NCBI RefSeq assembly: GCF_023509035.1 | Contig: NZ_CP075583.1 | Coordinates: 6,138,001 to 6,202,000 of the forward strand | DNA: 64,000 bases | From: Janthinobacterium lividum | GTDB taxonomy: Bacteria > Pseudomonadota > Gammaproteobacteria > Burkholderiales > Burkholderiaceae_D | Direction of reading: 5' to 3' | Shown: positions 9,659 through 18,684 of the stretch, piece by piece | How the letters are laid out: each line of letters opens with the position of its first letter | How positions within the stretch are numbered: the first letter of the stretch is position 1 | Program-made: the position numbers and the translations under genes | The notes under the pieces: generated by a model | The model's input: only the letters and a program-made list of their open reading frames with translations | Told to the model about the DNA's origin: nothing | Databases searched by the model: none

Positions 9659-10168
9659 TCATCGGATATTGGCGATCTCGCGTTTCAGGGCCTCGACGTT
9701 CTGCTGTGTCCGGCCAATGTTGTCCTTCAACTGCGCCACCCGTTCCTGGTATTTCGCATAGTTACGCTCATTGCCCTGGCGCTCGGGCTGGCCGCCATTC
9801 AATTCCAGGCGCTGCGCCGCCAGTTTCTGCTCTTCGCTGCGCAATTCGTCCTGCAGGATCTGGCGCCGGTCCAGGTCGCGCGCGCGCTGCTCGGCGCCAT
9901 CGACCTTGGGAAACGCGCCGGCGGCAGGCGCCGCCGTAGCCGCCGCCTGCACCGTGGACCGGGCCGGCGCGCCGGCCAGCGGCGCCGTCTTGCGCGGCGG
10001 CTCCGTCATGGCGCCAGGCAAATCGAGCAACTGGCAATGCGCGCCGGCGCGCTTGTCCGTGTAGGTCTTGTGTCCTTGTGCATCGGCGCAGACATACAAC
10101 TGTCCGTGCGCCTGTGCCGCCGCGCCCAGCAATCCTGCCATAAGCGCCATTCTGTAATGCTTGGTCAA
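9659..10168 (-). CDS. DUF4124-domain periplasmic protein in the glnA-ntrB interval
   Basis: The 169-residue protein has a signal peptide (MALMAGLLGAAAQAHG, cleavage near residue 22), a short DUF4124-like domain (LYVCADAQGHKTYTDKR with a second Cys in GAHCQLLD), an Ala/Pro-rich linker, and a C-terminal coiled coil rich in Glu, Gln and Arg (~95-169). DUF4124 has no established biochemical role. The gene lies between glnA and ntrB and is 7 bases from ntrB. This order is, as far as I recall, common in Burkholderiales, but its link to nitrogen control is unproven. Confidence 0.75.
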   Translation of the reverse strand: MTKHYRMALMAGLLGAAAQAHGQLYVCADAQGHKTYTDKRAGAHCQLLDLPGAMTEPPRKTAPLAGAPARSTVQAAATAAPAAGAFPKVDGAEQRARDLDRRQILQDELRSEEQKLAAQRLELNGGQPERQGNERNYAKYQERVAQLKDNIGRTQQNVEALKREIANIR

Positions 10169-10250
10169 TCTTCACTCCTGTCGGCTCGTGCCGCATCGTT
10201 CCTGGGCCGACTATACAACACCGTACGATCACCGCCTTGGCGTACTACAT

Positions 10251-10292
10251 AAAAAAACGCGGGCAAGACCATCGCCTCACCCGCGTTTTTTA
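10251..10292 (-). terminator. Intrinsic terminator after glnA
   Basis: An ACGCGGG/CCCGCGT stem with a long loop is flanked by seven A residues on the left and six T residues on the right, so it could work in both directions. On the minus strand it would stop or attenuate transcription between glnA and DUF4124-ntrBC. Confidence 0.75.
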
Positions 10293-10324
10293 TTCACTAC
10301 CGGCAAGTTGCCGGCATGGCGCCA

Positions 10325-11740
10325 TTACAGCGAGTAGTACATGTCGAACTCGGCAGGATGCGTGGTCATGCGCATGCGCTGTACGTCCTGCATTTTCAGT
10401 TCCAGGTAAGCATCGATCATCGAATCGCTGAACACGCCGCCACGGGTCAGGAACTCGCGGTCCTTGTCCAGTGCGTCCAGTGCTTCTTCCAGCGAAGCGC
10501 ACACGGTCGGGATCAGTGCGTCTTCTTCTGGCGGCAGATGGTACAGATCTTTCGAGGCGGCTTCGCCCGGATGGATCTTGTTGGCAACGCCGTCCAGGCC
10601 AGCCATCAACAGTGCGGCGAAGCACAGGTACGGGTTCGCCAGTGGATCCGGGAAGCGCGCTTCGACGCGGCGGCCTTTTGGATTGGCCACGTGCGGGATA
10701 CGGATCGAGGCGGAACGGTTTTTCGCCGAGTACGCCAGTTTCACTGGTGCTTCGTAGCCTGGTACCAGACGCTTGTACGAGTTGGTGCCTGGGTTGGTGA
10801 TCGCGTTCAGCGCCTTGGCGTGCTTAATGATGCCGCCGATGTAGTACAGGGCGAAATCGGACAGGCCGGCATAGCCGTCGCCGGCGAACAGGTTTTTGCC
10901 ATCTTTCCATACGGATTGATGCACGTGCATGCCCGAACCGTTGTCGCCAACGATAGGTTTCGGCATGAAGGTGGCGGTCTTGCCATAGCTGTGCGCCACG
11001 TTCCACACCACGTACTTCAGGTTTTGCGTCCAGTCGGCGCGCTCGACCAGGGTCGAGAACTTGGTGCCGATTTCATTCTGGCCGGCGCCGGCGACTTCGT
11101 GATGATGTACCTCAACCGGGATGCCCAGCGATTCCAGGATCAGGCACATTTCCGAACGCATGTCCTGGAAGCTGTCCACTGGTGGCACCGGGAAGTAGCC
11201 GCCCTTGACGGTAGGACGGTGGCCGCTGTTGCCGCCTTCGATGTCCTTGCCGGTCGACCACGAACCTTCGTCCGAACCGATCTTGACGAAGCAGCCCGAC
11301 ATGTCGATCTTCCAGCGCACGCTGTCGAAGATGAAGAATTCTGGCTCAGGACCGAAATAGGCGGTATCGCCCATGCCCGACGATTTCAGGTAGGCTTCGG
11401 CGCGTTTCGCGATCGAGCGCGGGTCGCGGTCGTAGCCCTTGCCGTCCGACGGTTCGATCACGTCGCACTGCATGAACAGGGTCGTTTCTTCCATGAACGG
11501 GTCGATATTGGCCGTATTTGGATCCGGCAGCAAGATCATGTCGGACGCTTCAATGCCTTTCCAGCCAGCGATCGAAGAACCGTCAAAGGCGTGGCCCGAC
11601 TCGAATTTGTCCATGTCGAAGTGCGACACGGGAACCGTCACGTGTTGCTCTTTACCACGGGTATCAGCAAAGCGGAAATCAACGAATTTGACTTCGTTTT
11701 CTTCTACCATCTTCAAGACTTCTGCGGCTGTCATTGCCAT
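10325..11740 (-). CDS. glnA: Glutamine synthetase, type I
   Basis: The 471-residue enzyme makes glutamine from glutamate, ammonia and ATP in the cytoplasm. Visible motifs are the Gln-synthetase signature (FDGSSIAGW), the ATP-site region ([10 protein letters not shown]), the glutamate-binding stretch NRSASIRIP, and the adenylylation loop DLYHLPPEE whose Tyr would be modified by GlnE. It is full length (E. coli 469). The GS-I beta type is indicated by the adenylylation Tyr. It is preceded by a sigma-54 promoter and NtrC boxes and followed by ntrBC, so the block is self-regulating. Confidence 0.97.
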   Translation of the reverse strand: MAMTAAEVLKMVEENEVKFVDFRFADTRGKEQHVTVPVSHFDMDKFESGHAFDGSSIAGWKGIEASDMILLPDPNTANIDPFMEETTLFMQCDVIEPSDGKGYDRDPRSIAKRAEAYLKSSGMGDTAYFGPEPEFFIFDSVRWKIDMSGCFVKIGSDEGSWSTGKDIEGGNSGHRPTVKGGYFPVPPVDSFQDMRSEMCLILESLGIPVEVHHHEVAGAGQNEIGTKFSTLVERADWTQNLKYVVWNVAHSYGKTATFMPKPIVGDNGSGMHVHQSVWKDGKNLFAGDGYAGLSDFALYYIGGIIKHAKALNAITNPGTNSYKRLVPGYEAPVKLAYSAKNRSASIRIPHVANPKGRRVEARFPDPLANPYLCFAALLMAGLDGVANKIHPGEAASKDLYHLPPEEDALIPTVCASLEEALDALDKDREFLTRGGVFSDSMIDAYLELKMQDVQRMRMTTHPAEFDMYYSL

Positions 11741-11839
11741 GCGTATCTCCTAAATGAATGTGGGGTGAGCCGACCTTAATGCGTCTGGGCTGATGAAGCG
11801 AAGCAAACATTGCGTGCCACCAAAACTCATAGGGATCAT

Positions 11840-11855
11840 AGCAGATTCCATGCCA
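11840..11855 (-). promoter_or_regulatory. Sigma-54 (-24/-12) promoter of glnA
   Basis: On the minus strand the sequence TGGCATG-GAAT-CTGCT matches the consensus TGGCACG-N4-TTGCW at all but two positions, and it keeps the invariant GG-N10-GC spacing. The predicted transcript start is near 11829, about 90 bases before the glnA ATG. A TATGAT hexamer overlapping the -12 element may give a weak sigma-70 start. Confidence 0.7.
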
Positions 11856-11953
11856 GCTTCTGGACGGACGTGGCCGCCAAGGTCAAAACCTGGCCATCCC
11901 AGCGAAAGTTTTCCTGCCCGCGACTTTCACACGCGTTTGCGTCACATCAAGAA

Positions 11954-11970
11954 TGCACTATGCAAGTGCA
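11954..11970. promoter_or_regulatory. NtrC enhancer box 1
   Basis: TGCACTA-TGC-AAGTGCA matches the NtrC consensus TGCACTA-N3-TGGTGCA at 12 of 14 arm positions. Its centre is about 133 bases upstream of the predicted sigma-54 start of glnA, a normal enhancer distance. Confidence 0.65.
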
Positions 11971-11982
11971 AAAAACGAATAA

Positions 11983-11999
11983 CGCACCATTATCGTGCA
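11983..11999. promoter_or_regulatory. NtrC enhancer box 2
   Basis: CGCACCA-TTA-TCGTGCA matches the NtrC dyad TGCACCA-N3-TGGTGCA at 12 of 14 arm positions. It lies 29 bases (about three helical turns) from box 1, on the same face of the DNA, as expected for cooperative binding. Confidence 0.65.
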
Positions 12000-12020
12000 T
12001 TTTGCGCGGATTTTTAAAAA

Positions 12021-12037
12021 TGCCACGTCGTGGTGCA
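12021..12037. promoter_or_regulatory. Possible third NtrC box
   Basis: TGCCACG-TCG-TGGTGCA has one perfect half-site and one weak one. A second TGCACCA half-site follows at 12045..12051. It lies between the glnA enhancer boxes and the divergent rhodanese gene, so it could serve either gene. Confidence 0.35.
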
Positions 12038-12122
12038 TGCGCCGTGCACCATGGTTTCCCGTTTGCGGAGCGTGGGCGGCGCACTATAATCGTACACACC
12101 TTCCCACTTTTTCGAGGACGCC

Positions 12123-12584
12123 ATGACTACCGCCGCCGACATCCTGAGCACCGCCCGCAGCCGGGCCAATGAAGGTACGCCATATGCCGGCGCTGTCACG
12201 CCGCAGGAAGCGTACGACTTGCTGCAACTCGATGCTGCCGCCAAACTCATCGATGTGCGCACAAATGCCGAGCGTGACTGGGTCGGCCGGGTCGACCTTG
12301 CCGATACCCAGCATGGTGCGGTGCAGTGGGCCACCTACCCGGGCGGCGTGCCGAATCCCGACTTCCTCGCGCAACTGGCCGCCCAGGCCGGCAAGGATGA
12401 GGTGCTGCTATTCCTGTGCCGCTCCGGCGTGCGTTCGCGCCATGCCGCCAAGCTGGCCACCGAGCACGGCTATATCAACTGCTTCGACATCCTCGAAGGC
12501 TTCGAGGGCGACAAGGACGCCGACGGCCACCGCAAGCAGATCGGCGGCTGGTGCAAGGCGGGCTTGCCGTGGCTGGGTGCCTGA
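12123..12584 (+). CDS. Rhodanese-like domain protein
   Basis: The 153-residue single-domain protein carries a rhodanese fold: an N-terminal CH2A-like strand (AAKLIDVRTNAERDWVG) and an active-site loop LFLCRSGVRSRHAA in which Cys is the persulfide-carrying residue. It is probably a cytoplasmic sulfurtransferase; the sulfur acceptor is unknown. The start has a good GAGGA ribosome site. It is divergent from glnA and shares its upstream region, and it converges on the TAXI gene. Confidence 0.85.
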   Translation: MTTAADILSTARSRANEGTPYAGAVTPQEAYDLLQLDAAAKLIDVRTNAERDWVGRVDLADTQHGAVQWATYPGGVPNPDFLAQLAAQAGKDEVLLFLCRSGVRSRHAAKLATEHGYINCFDILEGFEGDKDADGHRKQIGGWCKAGLPWLGA

Positions 12585-12660
12585 TTCACTGAACAGCGTT
12601 TGACCTTGCGGGCCGCCGCGCTGGTCGGGCGCAAGCTGTCGGTCACCCTCGTTTAAGACC

Positions 12661-14034
12661 TCAGGCCGGCTCGCCCGCTTCCAGCGCCGGATGTTCTCCC
12701 ATCAGGGTCAGAATGCGCTTGCGCACGAAGTTGATGTGGCTGCGCAAGCCATACAGGCCATCGGCAAACGATAGGGGAATCGAGATCTGGTTGACCATTT
12801 CCTCGATCTGGTCCAGCCGTTGCAATTGCGCCGCATACACCTGCGCACGCTGGTCTTCCGGTACGTCTTCCAGCGCCTGCTCGACCGTGCGCAGCTGACC
12901 ATACCAGCGGTACACGCGCGAGCGGATGCGCCACACGTACAGGGGCGGCACCACGCGCGACAGGGGCAGGATCAGGGCGCCCAGCGCCACCACCAGCACC
13001 CACATGCGGTCAAAGAAATTGGCTAGCCAGAAACTCATATAGCGCTGCAGCACAGGCGCGCCATCCTTGTAGAATTTCAGCGCTTCCGGCGCGACGGGAA
13101 TTTCCGTGTAGCGCGCGGACGGGAACTGCCCCTGCTGCTGGAACCATCCCGTGCCGCCGTGGATGCCGGCCGCCGCCTGCACGAACAGGTCGATCAGGGC
13201 CGGATGCAAGTCTTCGCGCGCGACTAAAGTGGCGGTTGGCGCGATCAGGTGATAATCCTGCGCGGGAATGTTTTGCCCCAGGTCGACGATACCGCGCGGC
13301 AAAACGACATGCGTGAGGAAAGGCAGGCGCCGCGTGTACGCTTCCGCTTGCGAAAAATCAAACAGCTTGATGCCTGGCGTTTGCAGCAGCATCTGGATCA
13401 GCGGCGCTTCCGGCGCCGAGCTGAACACCAGGCCGTCGATGCGCCCTTCCAGCAGTTCCACCGTGGCAGGCGTGTTTTGCAAATCGCTCACCGTCAACTC
13501 GTTCGCTTCGACACCATTGACGGACAGCAACTGGCGGAACAGGCTGGGCACACCTGTGCCTTCGGGCCCCAGGTTGATCTTCATGCCCTTCAATTGCGTC
13601 AGTTCCGTCACCGCCTTGTCTTCGCGCAGGAACAGCCAGACGGGTTCCGTAAACAGGCTGCCCAAGGATATGAGGCCATGGCGCTCGGCATCGGCGTGTT
13701 CCGTCGAGCCGCTTTGCACGAAAGCGATATCGGTCTTGCCGCTATTGAGGCGCTGCAAGTTTTCCTGCGAGCCCAGCGACGGCTGCAAGGTCACCTTGAT
13801 GCCGTGCTTGGCCAGGGTGGCCGCGTATTTCTTGCCGAATTCTTCATACGCGCTATTGTCCTGCCCCGTCGACAGGCTCACCTGGCGCGGTGGCGCCGGG
13901 TCGACCAGACAGTAAGCGAGCGCGCAAAACGCGCCGACCAGCAGCAGGGTGGGACCGGCGGTGGCGAGGAAATCGCGCACGGAAAAGCGGCTGAACGCGA
14001 GGATTTTGGACATGTGGTGGCGCATAGGTTTCAT
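12661..14034 (-). CDS. TAXI-family solute-binding protein with membrane anchors
   Basis: The 457-residue protein has an N-terminal membrane helix (~22-42, [20 protein letters not shown]), a TAXI/NMT1-like periplasmic ligand-binding domain (~55-325, with [24 protein letters not shown] and [15 protein letters not shown]), and a C-terminal membrane helix (~343-365) followed by a coiled coil. Free TAXI proteins feed TRAP transporters. This membrane-tethered version has no TRAP permease beside it, so it may act as a sensor or scaffold rather than a transporter. A second possible ATG lies at 14013 (MSKILAF). Confidence 0.8.
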   Translation of the reverse strand: MKPMRHHMSKILAFSRFSVRDFLATAGPTLLLVGAFCALAYCLVDPAPPRQVSLSTGQDNSAYEEFGKKYAATLAKHGIKVTLQPSLGSQENLQRLNSGKTDIAFVQSGSTEHADAERHGLISLGSLFTEPVWLFLREDKAVTELTQLKGMKINLGPEGTGVPSLFRQLLSVNGVEANELTVSDLQNTPATVELLEGRIDGLVFSSAPEAPLIQMLLQTPGIKLFDFSQAEAYTRRLPFLTHVVLPRGIVDLGQNIPAQDYHLIAPTATLVAREDLHPALIDLFVQAAAGIHGGTGWFQQQGQFPSARYTEIPVAPEALKFYKDGAPVLQRYMSFWLANFFDRMWVLVVALGALILPLSRVVPPLYVWRIRSRVYRWYGQLRTVEQALEDVPEDQRAQVYAAQLQRLDQIEEMVNQISIPLSFADGLYGLRSHINFVRKRILTLMGEHPALEAGEPA

Positions 14035-14144
14035 GGGTGGCTACGATGCCAAGAAAACCTCAACTATGCAAGGCACTTTCACATGCGCGGCGTGGCCATT
14101 TCAGCTACAGTGGCAGGTCGATCACCTGTCCTATGGAGCCCCGC

Positions 14145-14750
14145 ATGCTGAAAATTCTTGGAAAAGCCGCCTCGATCAATGTCCGCAAAGTCTTGTGGAC
14201 CTGCGAGGAACTCGACCTGCCGTACGAACGCGAAGACTGGGGCAGCGGCTTTCGCGGTACGGACGACCCGGCCTTCCTGGCCTTGAACCCGAACGCCATG
14301 GTGCCCGTGCTGCTCGATGGCGACCTGGTGCTGTGGGAATCGAACACGATTTGCCGCTACCTGTGCGCTCAGGCGGGCCGCGACGACTTGCTGCCAGGTA
14401 ACCCCCGCGCCCGCGCGGAAGTGGAAAAATGGATGGACTGGCAAATGGGTGATTTGAACAACAGCTGGCGCTACGCCTTCATGTCGCTGGTGCGCAAGAG
14501 CCCGGCACACCAGGATGCGGCGCAACTGGCGGCCGGTATTGCCGGATGGAACAAGATGATGGGCATCCTGGAGCAGCAGTTGCAGCGCACGGGCGCCTTT
14601 GTCTGCGGCGAGCAATTTACCTTGGCCGATATCGTGCTGGGACTATCCGTCAAACGCTGGCTGATGGCGCCCATGCAGCATCCCGAGTATCCGGCCATCG
14701 CCGCGTATCACGCGCGCCTGGAAGCTAAAACCGCCGTGTTTGGCGGTTAA
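14145..14750 (+). CDS. Glutathione S-transferase
   Basis: The 201-residue cytosolic GST has an N-terminal thioredoxin-like domain ([18 protein letters not shown], then the conserved PNAMVPVL cis-Pro and the [11 protein letters not shown]lu-Ser glutathione contact) and an all-helical C-terminal domain with LADIVLG. The start at 14145 follows a GGAG site; the frame is open further upstream but that stretch is not GST-like. Its stop overlaps the stop of the convergent gene by a few bases. Confidence 0.9.
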   Translation: MLKILGKAASINVRKVLWTCEELDLPYEREDWGSGFRGTDDPAFLALNPNAMVPVLLDGDLVLWESNTICRYLCAQAGRDDLLPGNPRARAEVEKWMDWQMGDLNNSWRYAFMSLVRKSPAHQDAAQLAAGIAGWNKMMGILEQQLQRTGAFVCGEQFTLADIVLGLSVKRWLMAPMQHPEYPAIAAYHARLEAKTAVFGG

Positions 14751-15127
14751 TCGAGTTCGATTGCCTCGACCGTGCTGCCGATGACGTAGCAATCGCCATC
14801 GCGGCGCACTTCGTCCAGTGTAGCGGGATCATCGTGCGTATACGTGCCGTCGACATCGACGCACCAGACGTCGCCGAAACGCAGCAACTTCACGCCGCAG
14901 CAGATGCGGTTGATGAAGTTGCCCGGCGTCTTCATCATCAATTCCCGCACGTCACCCACCGTGATGGCCACCTGGCGCCAGACATTCCCGTCCAATCCAT
15001 GATTTCTTGCATATAACACGATGCGCACGGCCTGCACGCCCCGGGGTTGGTACAGCTGTTCGATCGACACCAATGATCCATCGTCGAAACGGTGGTATTG
15101 CTCAAAAATCTGTTGCGTCCTGTGCAT
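14747..15127 (-). CDS. Conserved hypothetical protein
   Basis: A 126-residue soluble protein that I do not recognise. It has no signal peptide or membrane segment. It contains a Cys pair in [23 protein letters not shown] and is acidic at the C-terminus (TVEAIELD). Start at 15127 is chosen because AAGGAAA precedes it; the frame stays open to 15187 but those bases include the terminator of the penicillin-binding-protein gene. It lies just downstream of that gene on the same strand. Confidence 0.55.
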   Translation of the reverse strand: MHRTQQIFEQYHRFDDGSLVSIEQLYQPRGVQAVRIVLYARNHGLDGNVWRQVAITVGDVRELMMKTPGNFINRICCGVKLLRFGDVWCVDVDGTYTHDDPATLDEVRRDGDCYVIGSTVEAIELD

Positions 15128-15146
15128 ATTTCCTTTTCCTTCGCGC

Positions 15147-15174
15147 AAAAAAACCGGCCCGTGAAGGCCGGCTT
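15147..15174 (-). terminator. Intrinsic terminator after the penicillin-binding protein gene
   Basis: A CCGGCC/GGCCGG stem is followed on the minus strand by seven T residues. It lies in the leader of the next gene (start 15127), so that gene probably depends on leak-through or a promoter within the leader. Confidence 0.8.
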
Positions 15175-15191
15175 TCAGCTGTAACAACAGC

Positions 15192-18100
15192 TTAATTCGT
15201 GCACTGCCTGGCCACGCCTTCGGCCGGCGCGGGCGGCTCGATCAGCGGCATCAGGCTCGGCGCCAGCGACACCAGCAGTTGCACCGGCAAGGCACTGGTG
15301 AAGTCGTAATTTTTCGATTCCGGCCCCCGCACATACGCCGTCATGCTGCCATAGAAACGCTCGCCGATATTGAACACGAAGGTGGCCGAACGGTTCACAT
15401 AGCGCGACTCGATCAGGCGGCCGCCGGCGCCATACACGTCGAAGCGCTGGTCGCCCGTGCCCGTCTTGCCGCCCATGGGAATCGGCACGCCGTCGGCGCC
15501 GACGAATGCCGTCTTCGCCCGTTTCGCCGTGCCGTCCGACACCACTTCGCGGATGGCCTTGGCGACGGCCTTGGCCACGTCCGGCGACAGCACTTGCTCC
15601 GCCTCCACCTTGCTGCCCCGCTTGACCATGGTGTCATATGGCGTGTTGGCGGCGAAATGCATGGAATCGATGCGCACGCTCGGTTTGCGCACGCCATCGT
15701 TGATGATGATGCCCATCAACTCGGCCAGTGCGGCGGGACGGTCGGCCGATGCGCCCAGGGTGGTCGCGTAGGACGGCACCAGCGAGTCGAAGGGATAACC
15801 CATCTTTTTCCACTGGCGGTGGATTTCCAGGAAACCTTCCACTTCCAGCAAGTTGGCAATGCGGCGGTCCTGCGCATGCTTGCGGTGCGTATTGAACAGC
15901 CATTTATAGACTTCCTGGCGCTCCTTTTCGCTGGCCGCCACCATCTGCGACAGGGTGGAACCTTCATGCTGGCGCAGGTACGCGACCATCCACAATTCCA
16001 GCGGATGCACATTGGCAAGATAACCGCGGTCGGCCAAGGACCAGTTTTCCATCGCGTACTGCTGGTACATCTTGGCCACGCGCTCGGGCGGCACTTCGTT
16101 TTGCGATGGCAAGTTGGCGTTGAGGAAATCGCCGAATTCCGCCACCGTGCCCTTCGGATTGACGGTGCGGAAGATATTCGCCAGGCGCACGGGCGTCGGG
16201 CGGATACTGGCCAGCAGGATCTTTTCCTGCTCGTCGACGCTCTTGCCGCGGTACTTCTGGTAGAAACGGTGCAGGAACTCGCGCCCTTCCTTGTCGGCAA
16301 ACCGGCTCAGGTACTGCGCGCGGCGCGGATCGTCCGCGTCCGCCAGCAGGGAAGCCGAGGAATCGGGACGCGAGAACATGTAGTAGCGGGCCACGTCGCG
16401 CATCAGGCGCACGAATACCAGGTTGGTCGACTGGCGCAGCGCCTGCTGCACCGTCATGATGCGGCTGTCGTCGAGCTTGGAGAAGTTGCCGAAATGGTGC
16501 AAGCCGCCGCCCGTGAAGAAGCCTTCGCCCGGGTTGCCCGAATATTTTCGTTCCATGGCGGCCGCCAGCATGGCGGGTAAATTGCGCGCCTCGCCGAGCG
16601 GCAATGGTTTCAGATAAGCAATCGCCCACTGCGACAGCATGTCCTTCGGATCGACGGCGATCTTGCCCAGCTCGGCGGCGCCCATGCCGCTGTAGCGCTG
16701 GTGCAGCTGGTCGATGATGTCCATATAGGTCACCAGGGTGCGCAGCTTGGCCGTGGAACCGAGGTCCAGCTTGGCGCCTTCGTTGATGTCGAGCGGCTGG
16801 TCGTAGTTATCCGTCTGCACGCGCAGCAAGTTGGCTTGATCGCCCTTTTGCAGCAGGGTAAAGCTGTAGACCACGTTGGCCGGGTCGCCATTGCCCAGCA
16901 TGCCCTTGCCCGTCAGGCCGGCCGCTTTCGCCACTTCCGGGTCGCGCAGCTCGCGCAAGACCTTGGTGACGGCGTTTTGCGCCTGCGCGTCGAGCGTGCT
17001 GACCACTTTCAGGTCGAGGCGGTCGAGGTTGTACAAGCGCGGATCGCCGAGCATGCTGGCCAGATGATTGCGCACGGCATTCGAGGCCTTGCGCGTGACG
17101 AACGAGGTCGACGCTTCCGATTGCGCCCCCGAGGCCGTCGACGGGCGCAGCTTCTCGGCGATGGCCGCATTGCGCAGCTGTGGCGAGATCACGCCCGCTT
17201 GCGCCAGCAAACGCAGATGGCTGTTGGTCAATTCTTCCAGATCGGCGCCGCCGGCCACCAGGTAATGCGAGGGACGGCGCTGCGCGATCAACAGGCTCAG
17301 CGCCTGCTTGTAGGCCAGCGCACTACCGGGATGGTCCATATTGCCGTTAAGCAAAGTTTTCACTTCGGCAAATGGACGGCCATACCAGACCCACATGCCG
17401 TCGCCAATGCCGTTGACTTCGCCAAAACCGCTTTTTGCCGACAGCGGCACGGTGTTGAGGTAATTGACGACGATTTTGCGCCGCGCTTCCATGGTGTTTT
17501 CGCCATCCTGATACGAGCGCAAGCTGGCCGAAATCATTTGCAGCAGCTTGTCCTGCATGGAACTGGTGCGGCCATCTTCCGAATGCCGGTATTTTTCAAT
17601 TTGCGTGGCCAGGGTACTGCCGCCGCCACCGCGATGGCCGCCGAACAGGTTCAACGCCTTGTCGAGGATGGCCTTGCTCAGGCGGTCCCATTCCACGGCG
17701 GGATTGCGCGCGGGCGTGCCCGGATCGAGCAATTCGCGGTTTTCGATGAACAGCAGGCTTTGCACGAGCGCTGGCGGCGCTTCGGCAAAGCCGTCGAACA
17801 TGCGCTCAGGATAGCTGGCCGCGAACAAGGGCGCGGCGCGGCAATCGAGGATGGACAATCCCGCGCGGTTTTTCTCGTGATACGTGGCAAAGATGCCCCG
17901 ATCGACCAGTTGCACCATTTTCGGCGACATGCGCGCCTGCGCCGTCACTTCATAGTCGCGCGCGTTGAGCTTGGTGATGAAGTCCGGCAAGCTGGCATAG
18001 CCGAGGCGCTCGTCGTAGGGGCCGTGCTGCGGATAGCGGATGGCGCCCGCCGGCGCTGGGCCAGGCTCGACCTTGAACGCCAGTTGGCGGTCCAGGCGCG

Positions 18101-18320
18101 TAAAAAATTCCGCCTGCAGGGCCGAGGTGCGCACTTCGCGCATGACGAACCAGGCCACGCCGGCGATCAGCGCCAACACAATGATGGCAAAGATCGGCCA
18201 GATGCGCGAACGGCGCTTCTTCGGCGGGCTCACCGGCGGCGGCGCCTCGGCGCCCGCGTCGGTGAGTGGATCAGAAGGGGGCCGCTCTTGCGCGGCCAGA
18301 TTGACGCCTGTGTCTGTCAT
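15192..18320 (-). CDS. Bifunctional transglycosylase/transpeptidase (class A PBP-like)
   Basis: The 1042-residue envelope enzyme has a Pro-rich cytoplasmic tail, one membrane helix (~42-60, IFAIIVLALIAGVAWFV), a GT51 domain with likely catalytic Glu193 in IENRELL and GGSTLATQIEK, and a transpeptidase domain with Ser522 in GSTAK, a SxN triad in RQSTNLVF and Lys952 in GGKTGTG. All catalytic motifs are intact. It polymerises and cross-links peptidoglycan in the periplasm. It is longer than PBP1a/1b (about 850), with a large insert between the two domains. It is transcribed alone, with its own terminator. Confidence 0.88.
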   Translation of the reverse strand: MTDTGVNLAAQERPPSDPLTDAGAEAPPPVSPPKKRRSRIWPIFAIIVLALIAGVAWFVMREVRTSALQAEFFTRLDRQLAFKVEPGPAPAGAIRYPQHGPYDERLGYASLPDFITKLNARDYEVTAQARMSPKMVQLVDRGIFATYHEKNRAGLSILDCRAAPLFAASYPERMFDGFAEAPPALVQSLLFIENRELLDPGTPARNPAVEWDRLSKAILDKALNLFGGHRGGGGSTLATQIEKYRHSEDGRTSSMQDKLLQMISASLRSYQDGENTMEARRKIVVNYLNTVPLSAKSGFGEVNGIGDGMWVWYGRPFAEVKTLLNGNMDHPGSALAYKQALSLLIAQRRPSHYLVAGGADLEELTNSHLRLLAQAGVISPQLRNAAIAEKLRPSTASGAQSEASTSFVTRKASNAVRNHLASMLGDPRLYNLDRLDLKVVSTLDAQAQNAVTKVLRELRDPEVAKAAGLTGKGMLGNGDPANVVYSFTLLQKGDQANLLRVQTDNYDQPLDINEGAKLDLGSTAKLRTLVTYMDIIDQLHQRYSGMGAAELGKIAVDPKDMLSQWAIAYLKPLPLGEARNLPAMLAAAMERKYSGNPGEGFFTGGGLHHFGNFSKLDDSRIMTVQQALRQSTNLVFVRLMRDVARYYMFSRPDSSASLLADADDPRRAQYLSRFADKEGREFLHRFYQKYRGKSVDEQEKILLASIRPTPVRLANIFRTVNPKGTVAEFGDFLNANLPSQNEVPPERVAKMYQQYAMENWSLADRGYLANVHPLELWMVAYLRQHEGSTLSQMVAASEKERQEVYKWLFNTHRKHAQDRRIANLLEVEGFLEIHRQWKKMGYPFDSLVPSYATTLGASADRPAALAELMGIIINDGVRKPSVRIDSMHFAANTPYDTMVKRGSKVEAEQVLSPDVAKAVAKAIREVVSDGTAKRAKTAFVGADGVPIPMGGKTGTGDQRFDVYGAGGRLIESRYVNRSATFVFNIGERFYGSMTAYVRGPESKNYDFTSALPVQLLVSLAPSLMPLIEPPAPAEGVARQCTN

Positions 18321-18684
18321 GGGATGCTGGGGTAAGGTTGGGTTTGGACGGCGCGGGAAATACGGTAGCGATACCGCTCCGCGCAGGATAAGACGAGGGC
18401 CAGCCAGGGCCGGTCACAACAAAGCTTGCTTAACATGATGTCCATACCGGTGAATCAAAAAAACACGCTACTGCACAGGCAGGCAACCCCGCGTTTGACA
18501 CGCCAGGCTCCTGTTCACCATTCCACCACATCGGCATGACAACGACTGAGGAGCGCGCACAAAAATCTTGCTTCATTGAAGATTTTCGCAAAAAAACAAC
18601 GTCTTGGAACGTACGCTTGCGTACATAGATGCAAGGTGGGCTGGACGCCAGCGAAAAAGCTGCCGGCGCCGGCCTGGCTGCATG
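18321..18684. other. Intergenic region upstream of the PBP gene
   Basis: This 364-base gap separates the CinA-like gene from the PBP gene, both on the minus strand. It holds the perfect 14-base palindrome GTACGC-TT-GCGTAC (18611..18624), a possible regulator site. I see no supported gene. Confidence 0.4.

Noticed and set aside
11802..11820. Minus-strand TGGCACG followed by TTTGC near glnA, like a sigma-54 promoter
   Set aside because: The GG to GC distance is 12, not 10. Sigma-54 does not tolerate this; the site at 11840..11855 has the right spacing.
12585..12660. Possible small gene or terminator between rhodanese and TAXI genes
   Set aside because: The 76-base gap has no clear hairpin or T-run, and no frame with a ribosome site.
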